From Centropus unirufus (Eukaryota; Chordata; Aves; Cuculiformes; Centropidae), in the NCBI GenBank assembly GCA_013397695.1, contig VYZI01000033.1, positions 908,745 through 972,744 on the forward strand: a stretch of 64,000 bases of DNA. The letters are read 5' to 3'. A program made the translations under genes and the position numbers. Of the stretch, positions 1-12,904 are shown piece after piece (within the stretch, counting starts at the first letter, position 1; every line of letters starts with the position of its first letter). Under the pieces are notes generated by a model. It had not been told where the DNA came from. It searched no databases and saw only the letters and a list, made by a program, of their open reading frames with translations.

Positions 1-172
1 TTTTTATTTTTACGAAGTGCATTTGCAAATGTCTTGCAAGGAAACTATTTAGTGTTAATGCATTCCAGTGGAATTTGTTAACCTGATAAATAGAGGCATT
101 AACAATTTCTCTTCATTTTGACAGTGCCTCAGTTACAGGATTTTTTTCTGTCTCTTTTTTTTTTTAATGTAG

Positions 173-379
173 TGGATGAAGAAAATGTTGAGATTTTATT
201 CAGTACTGAAGAGCTAGGCTTTTCCAATGCCTTTATTCGACGAATCAGAATTTCACCAGGTCAGAGTTACATGGCTATTGGCTTAAAAAGCGAAAATTCT
301 GAAGAGGCAACCTGCATAATTGTGAAACTGGGTAATTTTCCTCATGTGGAAAAAGTAATTCCGAATGTATTTAGTTTTG
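173..379 (+). CDS. PREPL: PREPL window exon 1
   Basis: Acceptor ...aatgtAG, donor G|GTAAGT. It encodes the propeller stretch beginning V-D-E-E-N-V-E-I-L-F. It starts two bases into a codon and ends one base into a codon. Upstream bases 1-172 are intron. Confidence 0.93.
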
Positions 380-3300
380 GTAAGTTCTTTATAAATACTC
401 TATGGGTTACACTAGCTTCCCACGCTTTTTTTTTATTTTTAAAAAAAAAATTCAATAATTTTTTTTAAAAAAGGAAGCAACATTTTTAGATTTAACCCTT
501 ACAGATGTTGAGTTGCTTCTATTTATGATTTCTTCCACACTGCATAATTACAAGTTATCTGATGTGGTAAAAGTGGCTGCTCACATGATAGTCATTTTCC
601 TTCATTTAAAAGCAAGCATTTATATGTTTGAACAGTCATATAATTATTTTTATTTAATTCAATGTGCTGCTTTAAAAAGTTACTGACAACTGCAGCTGAA
701 CTCGATGATGTATGTGGGCACTTTGCTTTGTTGAAGTGTGCAAGTGCTGCCTGCTATTAGGTACTGGCTGGAATTTCAAATGGACTCTAGGATGGGGGTC
801 ACAATTCAGACCCCAAGAAGTCAGTCAGGCCTCGAGTCAATTATTTCAGACTATGTTACAGAACTTTGCCTTGCTGTGGAAGTAAGCAGAGGTAAACTGA
901 AGTGATGGGAAATCTTTCTTTTTTAACAGTTAAACGATACAGCAAAAAGCGTGCAATAGTGTGTATATCCATGTCTTGTATTTTGGATTATATTGTCATC
1001 AGGTATATAGAGAACTGTAAACATTTTGCATGCACAGGACAAGAATTTAAAACTCTTAGGTAAAAAAATGAAAAGTAGCAAGAATTTAATGTGGCAACTG
1101 TTTGCACAATGGAAGTTCATCACGCCTGTTGACTGGGTCTTACGATCCCATGCAAAGTACCTGCTTGTATTGTATGACAGGCAATAATAGCAGGCAGACA
1201 AATAAAAGCTCTTGAAAACTTTGCATCTGATTTTTAAATGCTAGGCTATAGAAGAACGCATTTCCCTTCTGAAGTCTTCCCAATGAACCCCCAGCTAGCT
1301 GTTCTCTTTGAAGCCACACTGCTGTTCAGGTAGCAAATTGCTTGCATTGCTTCAGTCTGGTGCTCCCTCAAGTTTTGTACTGAAAATTGATATTTATACA
1401 TAAGACAGCATACAATAACTTTCTAAAGCATATGTTTTAAACATCCCTCTGATGGTGTAGGAGCAGCAAAGACAGCAGTAATTGGCTAGGTCAGTCAAAT
1501 TACGAAACTTCAGAATAACAAGGTTCCTGTATTTACATTTCTGATGTTGGTGAACACATACACAAGCATAGAAAAGTGGAGAATTTTTATCTCAGCAGTA
1601 CCCATGGGGCACATCCATCAGCTCTTTTCTCTAAATGGTTTGCATGCAGTCACATGCAGCAGTGCAGAGCTCATACCCTCTTTATAATCTCGCTGACTCC
1701 GTGTAAACCTCTTTCTCTGCTCAGTTTTAAATAGCCACACATCTATTTTCCTGTTACGAGATTCCTGTTTCCAGAACCCCCATAGGGTCAAGAGTTACTT
1801 CTTCCTGGGCCTGGAACATTGTTCTCTGCCTTTTTTTTTTGTTTTTTTTTAATGCATTACTAGATTCTTGTTCTGGGGGATTCAGAGAAAACATGGAAAA
1901 AAATCTTGTGGCTTACACCAGCTTCTGGGATGTTGGAAGTGCTGTCCTTGGCTTCATGTCAGCTGAGTCCCACCTTTTTCAGCACTGGGGCCAGTGTCCA
2001 TGGAGTTCCGTTTTCTCTCAGTAATAGTATGTACTGTCCCAAATTTGATATGCATTTGTCTTTTCCAGAATGGGCTACCAGTGATGTTCTTTATTACACA
2101 AGTCAGAAGAACCTTAAGTGCCAGAATGTGTTTATGACCACTTTGACTAATCCGAAACACACCAAGTTAGTTTATACAGAACAAGATGCAAGGTAATACT
2201 TACCTAAAATATAGCAAGCCCTTTACGTATTCAAGAGTATCTTACATATTAGATTTAACTGTTTTGGAAAGGAAATTCCTCCATATCATATTCTAAATGG
2301 TAAAAGGCATTTTTAAGTTGCGTTCTGCTGACAGTTGTGCCTTGTGTAGTCTGAGAGTGTGCTCTGTTCTCCTCTTGATATGTGATCAACAGAGATTTAA
2401 CTTTCTTACCTTATGAGTTCAGCTGAGTTTATAAATGTCAAGGTCAGTCTCAGGTCAGGGTGTCCTTTAATGAATGTGTGACAGTTTCATATAGGGTAAA
2501 TCAGACTGTGGATTTCATTTTGTTTTCTCTGCTATTGACGTCTGATACATCTTTGAAAAAAACATAGAAGTTCAGGCTAATCCTTGCTCTGGGTAATGGA
2601 TGAGCAAAATCGTTACAGCATTCCCAGAGACAGAACCATTGTTGACTGAATACCCTCTCAATAACCTTTCTTTAAGTAGTGGTTTAGGAAGACACAAGCA
2701 AAGCTCTTGCTAAATTGAGTGCAGAGCTGGTTTTTCAGCCATGTAGCATGCAGTAGATCCATAAAGCATTCCATGAATGTTTGTGATTTTGCTTAATTCA
2801 ATTTACAGATTCAGTAAAGAAATTTCAATTACACTTTAATCTGAAAAAAAAAAAAAACAAACCAGAAAACAATCTGCAATTGAGATGAAGTAAATAAGAT
2901 CCTTTTGTTTCACCTGCATTTGATGTGTACTTTTGGAAAATCAAGCTGCACTGACCTGACACTTCCCCACAGGGAAACTGTTGGCATGATCCTGAAGGTC
3001 ATAGCCATTAGAGTAAATCTACAAGAAACTTACTCTAAAGGTTCGTGTGCTATTGCAGCTCATAACTGAACTGCCTTATTCATCATAGATGGCAAGGCAG
3101 GCTTTTGTATTGCTATTCAGCCAGTCCCATTCTACATCTCACCAGCTCTTTTAGGGGCAATCAAATATATTTTTTAGAAGCTGAAAATTTTCAATAAAAA
3201 AAAGCTACAGAGACAAAAAAAAATTGTAACATGGAAGTCAAAGTCCTTGGGAGAAGTGTGACCTGCATTTCAGCTTGATACTCTTAGAGGTCAGGTCAGC

Positions 3301-6300
3301 AGAGCTGAACTGTTGGAATCTACTGAATGCAGTGCCGCATTCTTGCCAAATCCATGTGTATTGGGAGGCTGATTCTGCAGACTTTAGATCCCCTGCTGTG
3401 CCTGTTCTCCTAAAGATGTCAAGAGGGTGCAATTAGAAAAAACAACAGCAGCAAAAAAATTGGAGTTCCTCCACCTGGAAATAATTGAAGGCACTGAAAA
3501 TACTATCTAGAGCACCTTTCCTTCACCAGTCCAGTGGATCATTATTGCAGTCATGTGTCTGATCTGTGTTCTGCAGGTTATGGTACTCAGTCCTGCCACT
3601 TCTTGATTAAATCCTCTGGACTATTGTGCTGGACAGTTTCGCTTTTAGAGGCATCCAGTCTTAGAGAGTCAAAGTTGCAAAGAAACCGTCTTGTCCCTAG
3701 ATGTGACATGCCAGTTAAATCGGGTGACTCATAGAAATCTGAATTTCAGCCTGAACTTGTTTAATATTAGCATCCAGCATCCAGGTTATCATTCTGTTCT
3801 CTATTTCTAGATTTTAGAAGCATTTTAAACCAGTAGGTAGTTCCTAGGTTCTTGGATAGTTACAAAACCAGTTCTTAGTTTCCAGCTCTATCACTGCAAC
3901 ATTGTCCTTCTTGTCTGGCATTTGCTTCAAAGTTAGGTCAGTAACACTTTGGCTTTTTTATCAATGTATCTGTATTATAGCCCTTATTTTTCTTTTGTCA
4001 TTGCTATTCCCTCATGATGCCCCCTATTAATTTTAATTATCTGTTTTTACTTTTTTTAAAAAAAAAAACAAAACAGGATTATGAGCTCAATAAAAAGGTC
4101 TACATTTTGTCTGCATTGTAAAGCCTCCTTACATCAATGAGCTTACAGCCTATCTCAGTGATGCCAAAACCTGGATTCATTTGAGCAACAACTGAACTGT
4201 TTTCCTTGCAGATCTCAGGTTCCACACACAAGACTGGGTTTTGAATCCTAGAATAAACTCAGTATGAGTGTGTTTGGGAACCAAGTAGTCTGGAATTTCT
4301 CCAGCCTACTTGCAGGCGTGCTCCCTCTTACCTTGCAGATGGAAGCTTATGATACTGGAACAACCAAAGTATTTGTAAAATACTAATCAAGTTAAAGCTT
4401 TTTTTTTTTTTTTTCCATTATTCCTGACAGATTCTTTGTGGATTTACATTGCACAAAAGATGGGCGTTTTCTCACTATCAACAGCAACAGCAAGACCACC
4501 TCAGAAGTTTGGCTGGTTGACTGTAGGCATCCTTTTAAGGTACCTGCTCTTGTACAAGCACGAACAAAAGGGGTCATTTACCACATCGAGCACAGAAACA
4601 ATGAGTTATATATTCTTACTACGTATGGAGAACCTGCAGAATACAAGGTAATTTTAACGGTTGATAAGATCCATACAATTTATTTGGATACTTGTTGCAG
4701 ATCATACAGAAATAGTAAGGCTGGCTTTTAATTCTGTGCTTCAAAGTTACTGCAGTGTTTGAAGAGAATTGCGCAGAAAGTTGTGTGGATTGAAAGACTG
4801 ACAGTAGAACACAGAGTCTTGCCTGTAGCTTGCCGATTTGATTCTGTCTCCTTTGGCAACATCAAGAAATGAATGTGCTTTAACAGTCATTTCCCCTATA
4901 TTAAAATTTAAGGCAGTGATCTGAGCCTATAAAACTAAACCACCTGCAGTTTTGCTGGCTACACTGAAAGCACTTACTGCATCAAAGTCTTCTTTAGATT
5001 AATCTATAAGAATTGAAATTTGCAGCTCCTACTACATCATAGTAACTCAAGATTGATTTTTGCTTATGCAGTTGATGAAGGCACCAGTAGCTTCCAGTGG
5101 CATGGAGAACTGGCAGTTAGTTTATGCACTGGAGAAGAAAACCAAGCTAGTAGACCTGGAGATGTTCAGTGATCGCTGTATTATGTTCCTGAAGAATGCT
5201 GGTCATCTTTACTTAGATGTACTCTCTTTCATTTCACATTCAGTTCAGTCAATAAAGGTATGTCATACCTTGACTTTAGCAGCATAATATTTTCCCAGCA
5301 CTATTTTAATTTAGCTTAACATTCTAATGAAAGCAAAGATAAATTCCAAGAACAGAAGTGAAACTATAATACTGACAAGTTTGTCATGATAACTAATTGT
5401 ATGTGTTCTTTCTTCAACATATTACAGTCAAGCTCTTTACAGCTGATATCTAACATAAAATAGGACTTGATTCCCTACATGCTCTACCTACTTTTACTGC
5501 ACCTATTTTCGGTTGTATTCATTTGGGTAAGCGAGGATATAAACCCTCACAGAAGAAAGAATATTCAGAAAACAAGTATGGACACTGGCCCAAGATAAAT
5601 GGGAAGAGTTGATATTGCAGTACAATTTCTGCAAAGTATTTCTTCGCTTCTCTAGTTGTCGCTACATACTTGTACAAAGTGACTTGAACAAAGTAACTCC
5701 ATTCAAAAACATTATTTCTGGAGACCATTCAGACGAACTATTTAATTAATTTGTTTGCCTGATAAGTACAACCTGGACTACTCCCAGGTTTACTGCAACA
5801 AGCTTCCAATGCTGCCTTCTATAAACTGCTACAAAAAAATGGTTTTCAACAAAGTACACGTTATGGTCTCTGAAACTCTCATTTTTGCAGTCAGTCATAG
5901 TTTATTTGTTCAGAAAAGATCTGCAGTTACCTTGGAGAACTTGGACTTTTGCTGCCATTTCAGAATTCTCTATAACCTAACCCAAGTAAGTAGTGGCCTG
6001 GCAGAGGGTTTGACTACATCCCTGCTGCTCTCAAAGAATGAATCTTGATTTCTTTTATTCGTGGCAGCGTTGAAAATCTGAAATATAATAGCAGTAAGTG
6101 TCTGAGGGTGAATGTGCCCGGAAAAGGTTTTGTTCTTCACAATGGCTGGCACTAGGAGCAAAGTTAAGAGAGGCAGGGGTTTTCAATGGCTTAACATTAC
6201 TGAGCTAACTCGCAGCAAAAGCATAACAACTGACATGGACTTGGCTGTATAACATGTTGAAGTAGGACTGGAAATCAGAGGGGAAATAGGATCTAAAAAA

Positions 6301-9300
6301 TAAAAACAATGCAGAATCATTTAAAACAATGTTTTAATAAAAAATAATTTGCACTAGTGCCCATTTTAAGCTGATTGTGGATTTATTTTTCCTTTTTTTT
6401 ACTTCATTGTTGAACTTTATCAACGGCCATAGGGGGAAACTGCCGAAGTCTTTCACTTTTTGACTGTTTCATTACTGAATTTAAAAGAAACACAGATTGT
6501 GCTATGTACAAACTGAAGATAAGTAGCTTGGTATTCAAAATCCTTCCCTCTGAAGGACATGCTAGGCAAAATTTACATAAGCAGTGTAAGGGTCTTACTT
6601 GAAATGCTGTGTTTTCTCAGCTACCTGCGTGGGCCTGTGAATTTGAATTGGAATCTCATCCCAAACACACCACCGGCACTTGCTATTTTCAGCTCACCTC
6701 CCCAGTGCAACCCCCTAAGCGTTTTGCATATTCATTTAAAGAAAATAATCTCATTGAACAAGCTGTGCAAGAGGTACCAATTATTGCGAATTATCACACC
6801 ACACGTTTACTAGCTAAAAGCAAGGTAAGACTTTTCAGTCCTTTTCCCATTCCTTTTATTCTTCCCTTTCTCCCCACCCATTTAAAGAAAATGCATTTGG
6901 CAGGGAATGGAGATTAAAAACGTAAAGAGCAGTTGGTGCTATAGTTACTAAACAGTGGGTGTTTTCTTCAGTGCTACAGGGAAGAACAAGAAAGAGTCGT
7001 GATAAGGATTTTTCTTCCCATTAACCTGACTGTAGAGAAGATAACGGTATACAAGGAGTAAAGAATCTTAGTACAGGATGACTTAGAGTTGCAAGTTGAT
7101 GTGTAGCGTCACACATGATAAACTAAAAACATGCCAGCTGTTGAAAAGAACATCCCACAACCAGCTGCACGGTATAGAACAAGAAAGAGAAGTTTCAACA
7201 GCCTGAGTTTAAAAAATTTGAGATGTTAATAAAGAGTTTGTGCTTTAGTAAGTGGTAAACTATTTAGTTAATAATAGATATTCTTGGTGTTAAAGGGGGA
7301 AGGAAGACTTGGGTGCTTTGGTAGTTTAAAAACTCCTCAGGTGTTGCACTTAAATGAATTTTGTGCTCTGCATCCGTAAGCCTACACAGCAGAGGTTCAG
7401 TCGCTGGCTTTATTTTTCAAGAGTGCTTTGTACACGCTAAGTGAAAAAATTACTGTAATCAAAAAAACACATTTTAAAATAAATAATTGGAGTTTTCATT
7501 GCCATGTGTCATTGAGATTTCTGAAATGTCCTTTATTGTAAAATACTCCTTCATTTCCAGGATGAAACTTTGGTGCCAATTACAGTTTTTAATAATATGA
7601 ATTCTAAAGAACTTCACAGGAAACCACTTCTAGTTCATGTATATGGAGCTTATGGCATAGATTTGAACATGACCTTTAAAGAAGAGAAGCTGATGTTGAT
7701 TGAAGAGGGTTGGATATTAGCATATTGCCATGTTAGGTAAGTCAAATAAGAAATTGAATTAAGAATTTAATCTGTGGGATACACAGGTATTTCTTGATGT
7801 GCAACTGCAGAGGCACAGAAATAGGTTTTTTTCACATAACTATAACTAATTCTTTACGCTTTTCACTTCCATCTCTTGTAGTTTTCTTTCAAAGTAGTTT
7901 TTAACACAAAAATGGATTTACCTCAGGAAAAAAAATTATACCTTCAAGACCACATACCGCATTTAGGTTTTTTAAATCAACAGGATGGTTGTATATAACT
8001 TTCACTCTTTTGAAGCCTCAGTACTTCTTGTCCCATTTTTGCTCAAGAAAAACTTTGGTAATGTTCAGATTACAATGACATGTTACCTCCCTGTTTTTCT
8101 GAGGGTATTGTGCACTAATGTTCAGCTTGTGTCTTCTAAAAGCCATTTTTCTTCTACAGCAACAACTAAGCATTTAACCTGCATCTCTTGTTCTTTTATT
8201 GGCTAAATCCTCCATCTCCAGTTAAGCTACAAATCTACTATTTTATAAAACCACTATGTACAATAGGCTTCACATTTTCATTGAGACAATAATGTAGTAG
8301 GTAAAGAAGATAACAAAAGAATCACTCGAGGGAGGGGAAGGACAAGGAGAACAAGCAATTGTTTGAAATACCGGTTTCAAAACAAATACAGCATACAAAT
8401 ATATTCAGTCTGCTATATTCAGTGGCAGGCATTGTGCTGCTCTTCCTCCCACCCCTCTAAGCATCTTAAGATGCGGGTCAGGCCTAGATGAAGCTCGTCA
8501 TCCAAAGATAAAGAAATTTGACGGACTAATCAATTCATTTTAAACTTGAAACCTGAATAAGGAAACTTCAGGTGGCTTAGAACCACAGTGGTTATGTAGA
8601 AAGGAATGTAAAGAAATTTTAAAATTCCATATTACAAAATATGACATTTCAAGTAGTATTTGAAATTTGCAAACTAGAAAAAAAGAAACTTCTTAACATT
8701 CTCAAAATTTAAACTACACGGAAGATGAATCCTTAGAGTCTCGGCATGGAGATGAGAAATGCGTTTACTATTACCATTTTTAATAAGTGCTAATGTTAAG
8801 TGATACAAGTGTTGAAAATGTCTTTCTTTTAAGAGTTTCCTGTATAAAAAGATAATATTTGTGTCTGATTTTGTATTGCCTATGGTATAATTTCCTAAAG
8901 TGATTTTCCTGTGAGTTCCCGGACACGAGCACACAATGGCACCGAGTGCCCTTACGCAGTTAGGCTTTCCACCTGTCATCATGCACGGATTTTATTTGTT
9001 GTTTGCATGTTGTGTATTTTAGCCATAAAGGAGGGTAAAGACAAGAATAGAGAAAACAAAAGTTAATTGGGAAGGCAAGCTATGGTTTTGTAATTCTGTG
9101 ACTGCTGTTGTCTTCTCATTATCTGAAGCTTTGCCACGCAACAGTTTCCAAAGAGGCTCCACCTTGAATTGCTTTAAATTTCAGGGGTGGAGGAGAGCTA
9201 GGCCTTAGCTGGCACAAAGATGGATGTCAGCACAATAAACTCAAAGGTCTCCAGGATCTTAAGGCTTGCATCATGCTGCTGCATGAACTAGGATTTTCTC

Positions 9301-12300
9301 AGCCAAAATACACAGCACTGACAGCTGCCAGCGCGGGAGGAGTTCTTGCAGGAGCCCTGTGCAACACTGATCCAGAACTTATCAGAGCCGTGGTTTTACA
9401 GGTGAGGCCCTTTATGGATCATGGTGTTGAACTGTATTTTCAGTTTCATTTTACCAATTTCAGAATTCACTTTCCTCATTTGTTTGAGAAACCCTCGACC
9501 TAGGCATTTGAGGTCCTCTGTCCTATTTGCTGTCAACTGTTCTGTTTGTTTGTTTTTTAAAAAAACTTCTAAGGCTCCATTCGTAGATGTTTTAAGTACA
9601 ATGATGAAAACTCATCTCCCACTGACAACTGAAGAACTGGAAGAATGGGGAAATCCACTAGCAGATGAAAAATGCATGAAGTATATCAAAAGCTATTGTC
9701 CGTACCAGAATATTAAGCCACAGGTAAAACTATGCTTTCTGTGTGGTATACTACAGGAATAAAGTGTAGCATTTTATAAGAAAATAAAAAATGGATAACT
9801 GGAAAAGGTCTATTTTACCTTTTCAGTGCTTTAAGACCTGGTACTTTAGAATTATCTTAGCTGCTGCTTCACGTTAAAATGAAACATTAATTCAAATGTA
9901 AACTGTTTTAGTAATTATCTTGGCAATATTTGGAGTCATAAGTGATGACAGAAATTAACCAAATGCTTTCTCCTAAATAATCAACACATGCCAAAACCTG
10001 CTTTTGTTACAGGACTGCAGTAAGCAATAGATTATTCTGTTGGTTAACAAAACTCAAGATGTATAATACCTTCTCCTTTTGGTGGGGCGGGGCGATGTAG
10101 GACTGTTGTTCTGGGTTTTGCAAACTTTGACACAGGAGGGAGGAGGGTATTTTCCACTGATTATATACCTTTTCAGAGGGAAACACTGAAACGGAAAAAG
10201 GGATGTAGCTCTGACATTGTCATCTCAGAGGAAATCTTTGAATGTGCTTGCTGTGTTGCATACCTTCATTATATATAAGCTTAGTATGCAAAACCAAATA
10301 CTTCTTATGTGTACAAAGACTACAAAAGTAAATCTCAACTACAGTTCTAAGGTGAACAATTCCATGATTATTACTCCTTTTTTTTTTTTGTGATCATCAG
10401 CAAGCAGACATGTATCAGACATTTACCAGTGGAGAGAGGATGTTTTTGGCTACCTTTTGCAAGTAGATGATCCCCTAATATGATGTCATGACCAAGATGC
10501 TTTTTGCAGTTAGAATGATAAAAGTGCTTTTTTAAGAGCAGGTAATTGTATAACAGATGTCATTTTAAATAAGCTTTAACAAGTAGTACCATAAGATAGA
10601 TGGAGAAAAATTTGTTACTCGCTTTATGAGAAAAATCAGTTGTCAAGCATGTAACTGGTTTTGGTTTTTAATCTCAGCATTATCCTTCAGTCTTTATCAC
10701 GGCATATGAGAATGACCAACGGATACCACTAACAGGAGTTCTGCGATATGTCCAGAAACTTAGGAAGGCTGCACTAGATCATGCCAGCACAAGTAAGAAA
10801 GGTAAGAACAAGAATATTGCAGATACTTGAAGTTAAATAAACCAGAATATTAGTAGTCAGGTAATCAAACCCTGCATAGATTGACTCCTCTTTAAATGCT
10901 TTCATTTGTACAATACAATTTGGTACCTAAATTTTGAAGTCATTTCCATTACCTGCAAAGACGAGAAGTGGCGGTCATACTGACAAGCAGGTAAGCCTCA
11001 GCATCTAAGATGCATTCTCCAGAGCCTTAAGAAGGACCAGGTATTCTAGACGTGCCTGAAAATAGTTAAGCCCATATGTTAAATATTAATAGTGACAAAC
11101 CACAACCGGCTCAGGAAGCTCTCTGAGATGAAAAAAAATAAAGTCTTAGAAAACAGGAGTGGAGCTCACTCCTTCCTAGGCCTCAACATGTGGACAGTAG
11201 TAGGTGAACCCAAACTGTCCTGTCCAGCTACTGACATGCTCAGACTGCAGTTTTCATCAGCACATGGATAAAGACCTTATTTTTGCTGCTCTACAAAAGA
11301 CTACATTTTCCAGTTTGCTGAAACTGCAAGTTACAATGACAACCATACCAAGGCATGGATGCTTTTATACTTGAAACCTAGCACTGGGTTTGGGACTCTT
11401 TCCAGCAGAAGATATATTCAAGCCTTATGTTTTTCAAGTACCATCTAATCTGGGGAGAGGGTTTTACCATCAGTACCAAAAGAGATCCTGAATTTCATAT
11501 TCCCTTATGCCCCTTCTCTGCTAGCAGCACAACTGCAATGGTGAAGAAAGAAGAGCAGATGCTGCAGCTGTTGTTGCAGTCTTTGCTCAGAAAAAAAAGT
11601 ACATTTCCCCAAAAATACTCAGAGAACAAACACACTAAATATATAAACATCTTTTTAATATGTAGCTTATAGGAAAACAAACAATTCCTCCATCAAGCCC
11701 CTACAAGATTCTCCCTTTTTCTTAAGCAATAACAGAAATTCAGTCAGGACAGAAGGCAGAATTATCTATCCCTAAATAACTCGCATCCCCACTTAGCTTT
11801 TTTCCTTGTGCATTCAGTGTCAAGTGATTCTTAGCTTCATTGTTCCAGGAAATTGGATTCCTAACATCATCTTAGACATCCAGGCAAATGGCAGTCATTG
11901 TGATTCGTCTTGGGAGGATTCACTGAATGAGGTGCGTTCCCTTTATTGCACACATCCATAACATGTTGGGGGGAGGAGGGTGTGTGGAACCCCTTGATCA
12001 ATGTTTCAACCTCAGTTGTTCATGCCGTCACTGAATGTACATTTTAAGTATTAAAAACACCCAACCTGCTGGAATTAAGGCTGCACTTGCAACCTTTTAT
12101 ATATATTGCAATANNNNNNNNNNNNNNNNNNNNNNNNNNNNNNNNNNNNNNNNNNNNNNNNNNNNNNTTTTTTATATCTATATATATAGTAATGTATATC
12201 TTATATTTTATGGATCTAAAGGAGCCAGTGACAGAGACAGATTATTGAACCTCATAGTGCCTTGAGCCTCAAAATAGTGTCAAACCTTCACTGTAATGTG

Positions 12301-12904
12301 CTGAGAACTTTGAAGGAAAGGTTTCAAGTTAGGTAAAAAATTGTTCCAGCAAGACAAGTCTTGCACTGTCAAGTACTAAGTGCTTAAAATTGTCATACTG
12401 GCTGTTTACTTCCATATTCCTCATGAGTAGATCATATAGGATGGGTGTGATCTTTACATTTTGAAATGCATGATCACCACTAAGAAAGGCCACTACTGCA
12501 ATTACCTCTCAAGGCTTTGCATTTTCTATAAGCGTGCATGTTAAAAGTAATATCCTGACATATTGTTACTGATGTTTCAGACCTTCGTAGCTGGCTATAA
12601 ATTTTATTACCATTAGTTCTAACAAGTCCTAGCAAATGGTATTTGGTTGTTGAGGCAGTTATTCCCAAAAACAAATTCTTTCAGAAAGAGCTCATTCTGT
12701 CTTAGGGCAAGGTATTGCTTAGCATCAGGATGGGAAACAAAGAAGATTAGCACAGCTGTACAAGAACCTGAAGGTTTTTAGTGCAAAGAACTATTTTGTA
12801 ATAAAACCTTTTCATTATTTTAGGTTGCAAGACACCTTGCTTTTCTGTACAAAGAACTTGAAGAAGTGTGCCATCTCCAACACGAGAGAATCATAGACTC
12901 TTAG
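173..12904 (+). CDS. PREPL: PREPL, prolyl endopeptidase-like serine hydrolase (3' part, 11 exons)
   Basis: Spliced gene whose exons in this window are 173-379, 2069-2192, 4431-4647, 5072-5257, 6621-6824, 7561-7736, 9185-9401, 9574-9723, 10678-10801, 11849-11931 and 12824-12904. All introns are GT-AG and the reading frame stays open across every junction, giving 588 residues. The protein matches vertebrate PREPL along its length: beta-propeller strands in the first five exons, then the alpha/beta-hydrolase domain. The triad is visible: Ser in A-S-A-G-G (9330-9332), Asp in Y-E-N-D-Q-R (10714-10716) and His in N-G-S-H (11896-11898). PREPL is a cytosolic/Golgi-linked member of the S9 prolyl-oligopeptidase family. 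It is reported to act more as an esterase/thioesterase than a peptidase and to affect AP-1-dependent trafficking. The 5' exons are outside the window. The C-terminus departs from the mammalian one because a CR1 tail supplies the stop codon. Confidence 0.97.
2069..2192 (+). CDS. PREPL: PREPL window exon 2
   Basis: Acceptor ttttccAG, donor AG|GTAATA. It reads E-W-A-T-S-D-V-L-Y-Y-T in frame with the exon before. Its last two bases complete an Arg codon with the next exon. Confidence 0.94.
4431..4647 (+). CDS. PREPL: PREPL window exon 3
   Basis: A long pyrimidine tract precedes the acceptor cctgacAG; the donor is AAG|GTAATT. It encodes F-F-V-D-L-H-C-T-K through G-E-P-A-E-Y-K, a propeller blade repeat typical of PREPL. 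It ends on a codon boundary. Confidence 0.95.
5072..5257 (+). CDS. PREPL: PREPL window exon 4
   Basis: Acceptor cttatgcAG, donor AAG|GTATGT. Exactly 62 codons, beginning L-M-K-A-P-V and ending S-V-Q-S-I-K, with both boundaries in phase 0. It belongs to the propeller domain. Confidence 0.94.
6621..6824 (+). CDS. PREPL: PREPL window exon 5
   Basis: Acceptor gttttctcAG, donor AAG|GTAAGA. 68 codons, beginning L-P-A-W-A-C-E-F and ending L-L-A-K-S-K. It marks the passage from the propeller to the hydrolase domain. Confidence 0.94.
7561..7736 (+). CDS. PREPL: PREPL window exon 6
   Basis: Acceptor catttccAG, donor AG|GTAAGT. It starts with D-E-T-L-V-P-I-T-V and contains the family-typical P-L-L-V-H-V-Y-G-A-Y-G and G-W-I-L-A-Y-C-H-V-R motifs of the S9 hydrolase core. 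Confidence 0.96.
9185..9401 (+). CDS. PREPL: PREPL window exon 7 (nucleophile Ser)
   Basis: Acceptor aatttcAG, donor CAG|GTGAGG. It opens with R-G-G-G-E-L-G and carries the nucleophile elbow A-S-A-G-G, with Ser encoded at 9330-9332, followed by V-L-A-G-A-L-C-N. Confidence 0.97.
9574..9723 (+). CDS. PREPL: PREPL window exon 8
   Basis: Acceptor cttctaAG, donor CAG|GTAAAA. 50 codons, A-P-F-V-D-V-L through Y-Q-N-I-K-P-Q. The conserved block L-P-L-T-T-E-E-L-E-E-W-G-N-P is clear. Confidence 0.96.
10678..10801 (+). CDS. PREPL: PREPL window exon 9 (triad Asp)
   Basis: Acceptor atctcAG, donor G|GTAAGA. It reads H-Y-P-S-V-F-I-T-A-Y-E-N-D-Q-R; the Asp at 10714-10716 aligns with the catalytic Asp of the family. 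Confidence 0.96.
11849..11931 (+). CDS. PREPL: PREPL window exon 10 (triad His)
   Basis: Acceptor gttccAG, donor GAG|GTGCGT. It encodes N-W-I-P-N-I-I-L-D-I-Q and then N-G-S-H, with the His at 11896-11898 in the position of the catalytic His. The flanking residues (C-D-S-S-W-E) differ from the mammalian form. Confidence 0.93.
12114..12167. other. assembly gap (54 N)
   Basis: A run of 54 N inside the last PREPL intron. Both flanks are TA-rich (tatatattgcaata on the left, tatatctatatatatag on the right), so the gap probably hides an AT microsatellite. No coding exon is missing, because the frame joins correctly from 11931 to 12824. Confidence 0.98.
12824..12904 (+). CDS. PREPL: PREPL last coding exon, stop inside CR1 tail
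   Basis: Acceptor attttAG, in phase. It reads V-A-R-H-L-A-F-L-Y-K-E-L, which matches the mammalian I-K-F-L-Y-E-E-L segment. It then diverges (E-E-V-C-H-L-Q-H-E) and ends R-I-I-D-S with TAG at 12902-12904. The last five codons and the stop lie in a degenerate copy of the CR1 octamer tail. Confidence 0.85.
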   Translation, partial: VARHLAFLYKELEEVCHLQHERIIDS

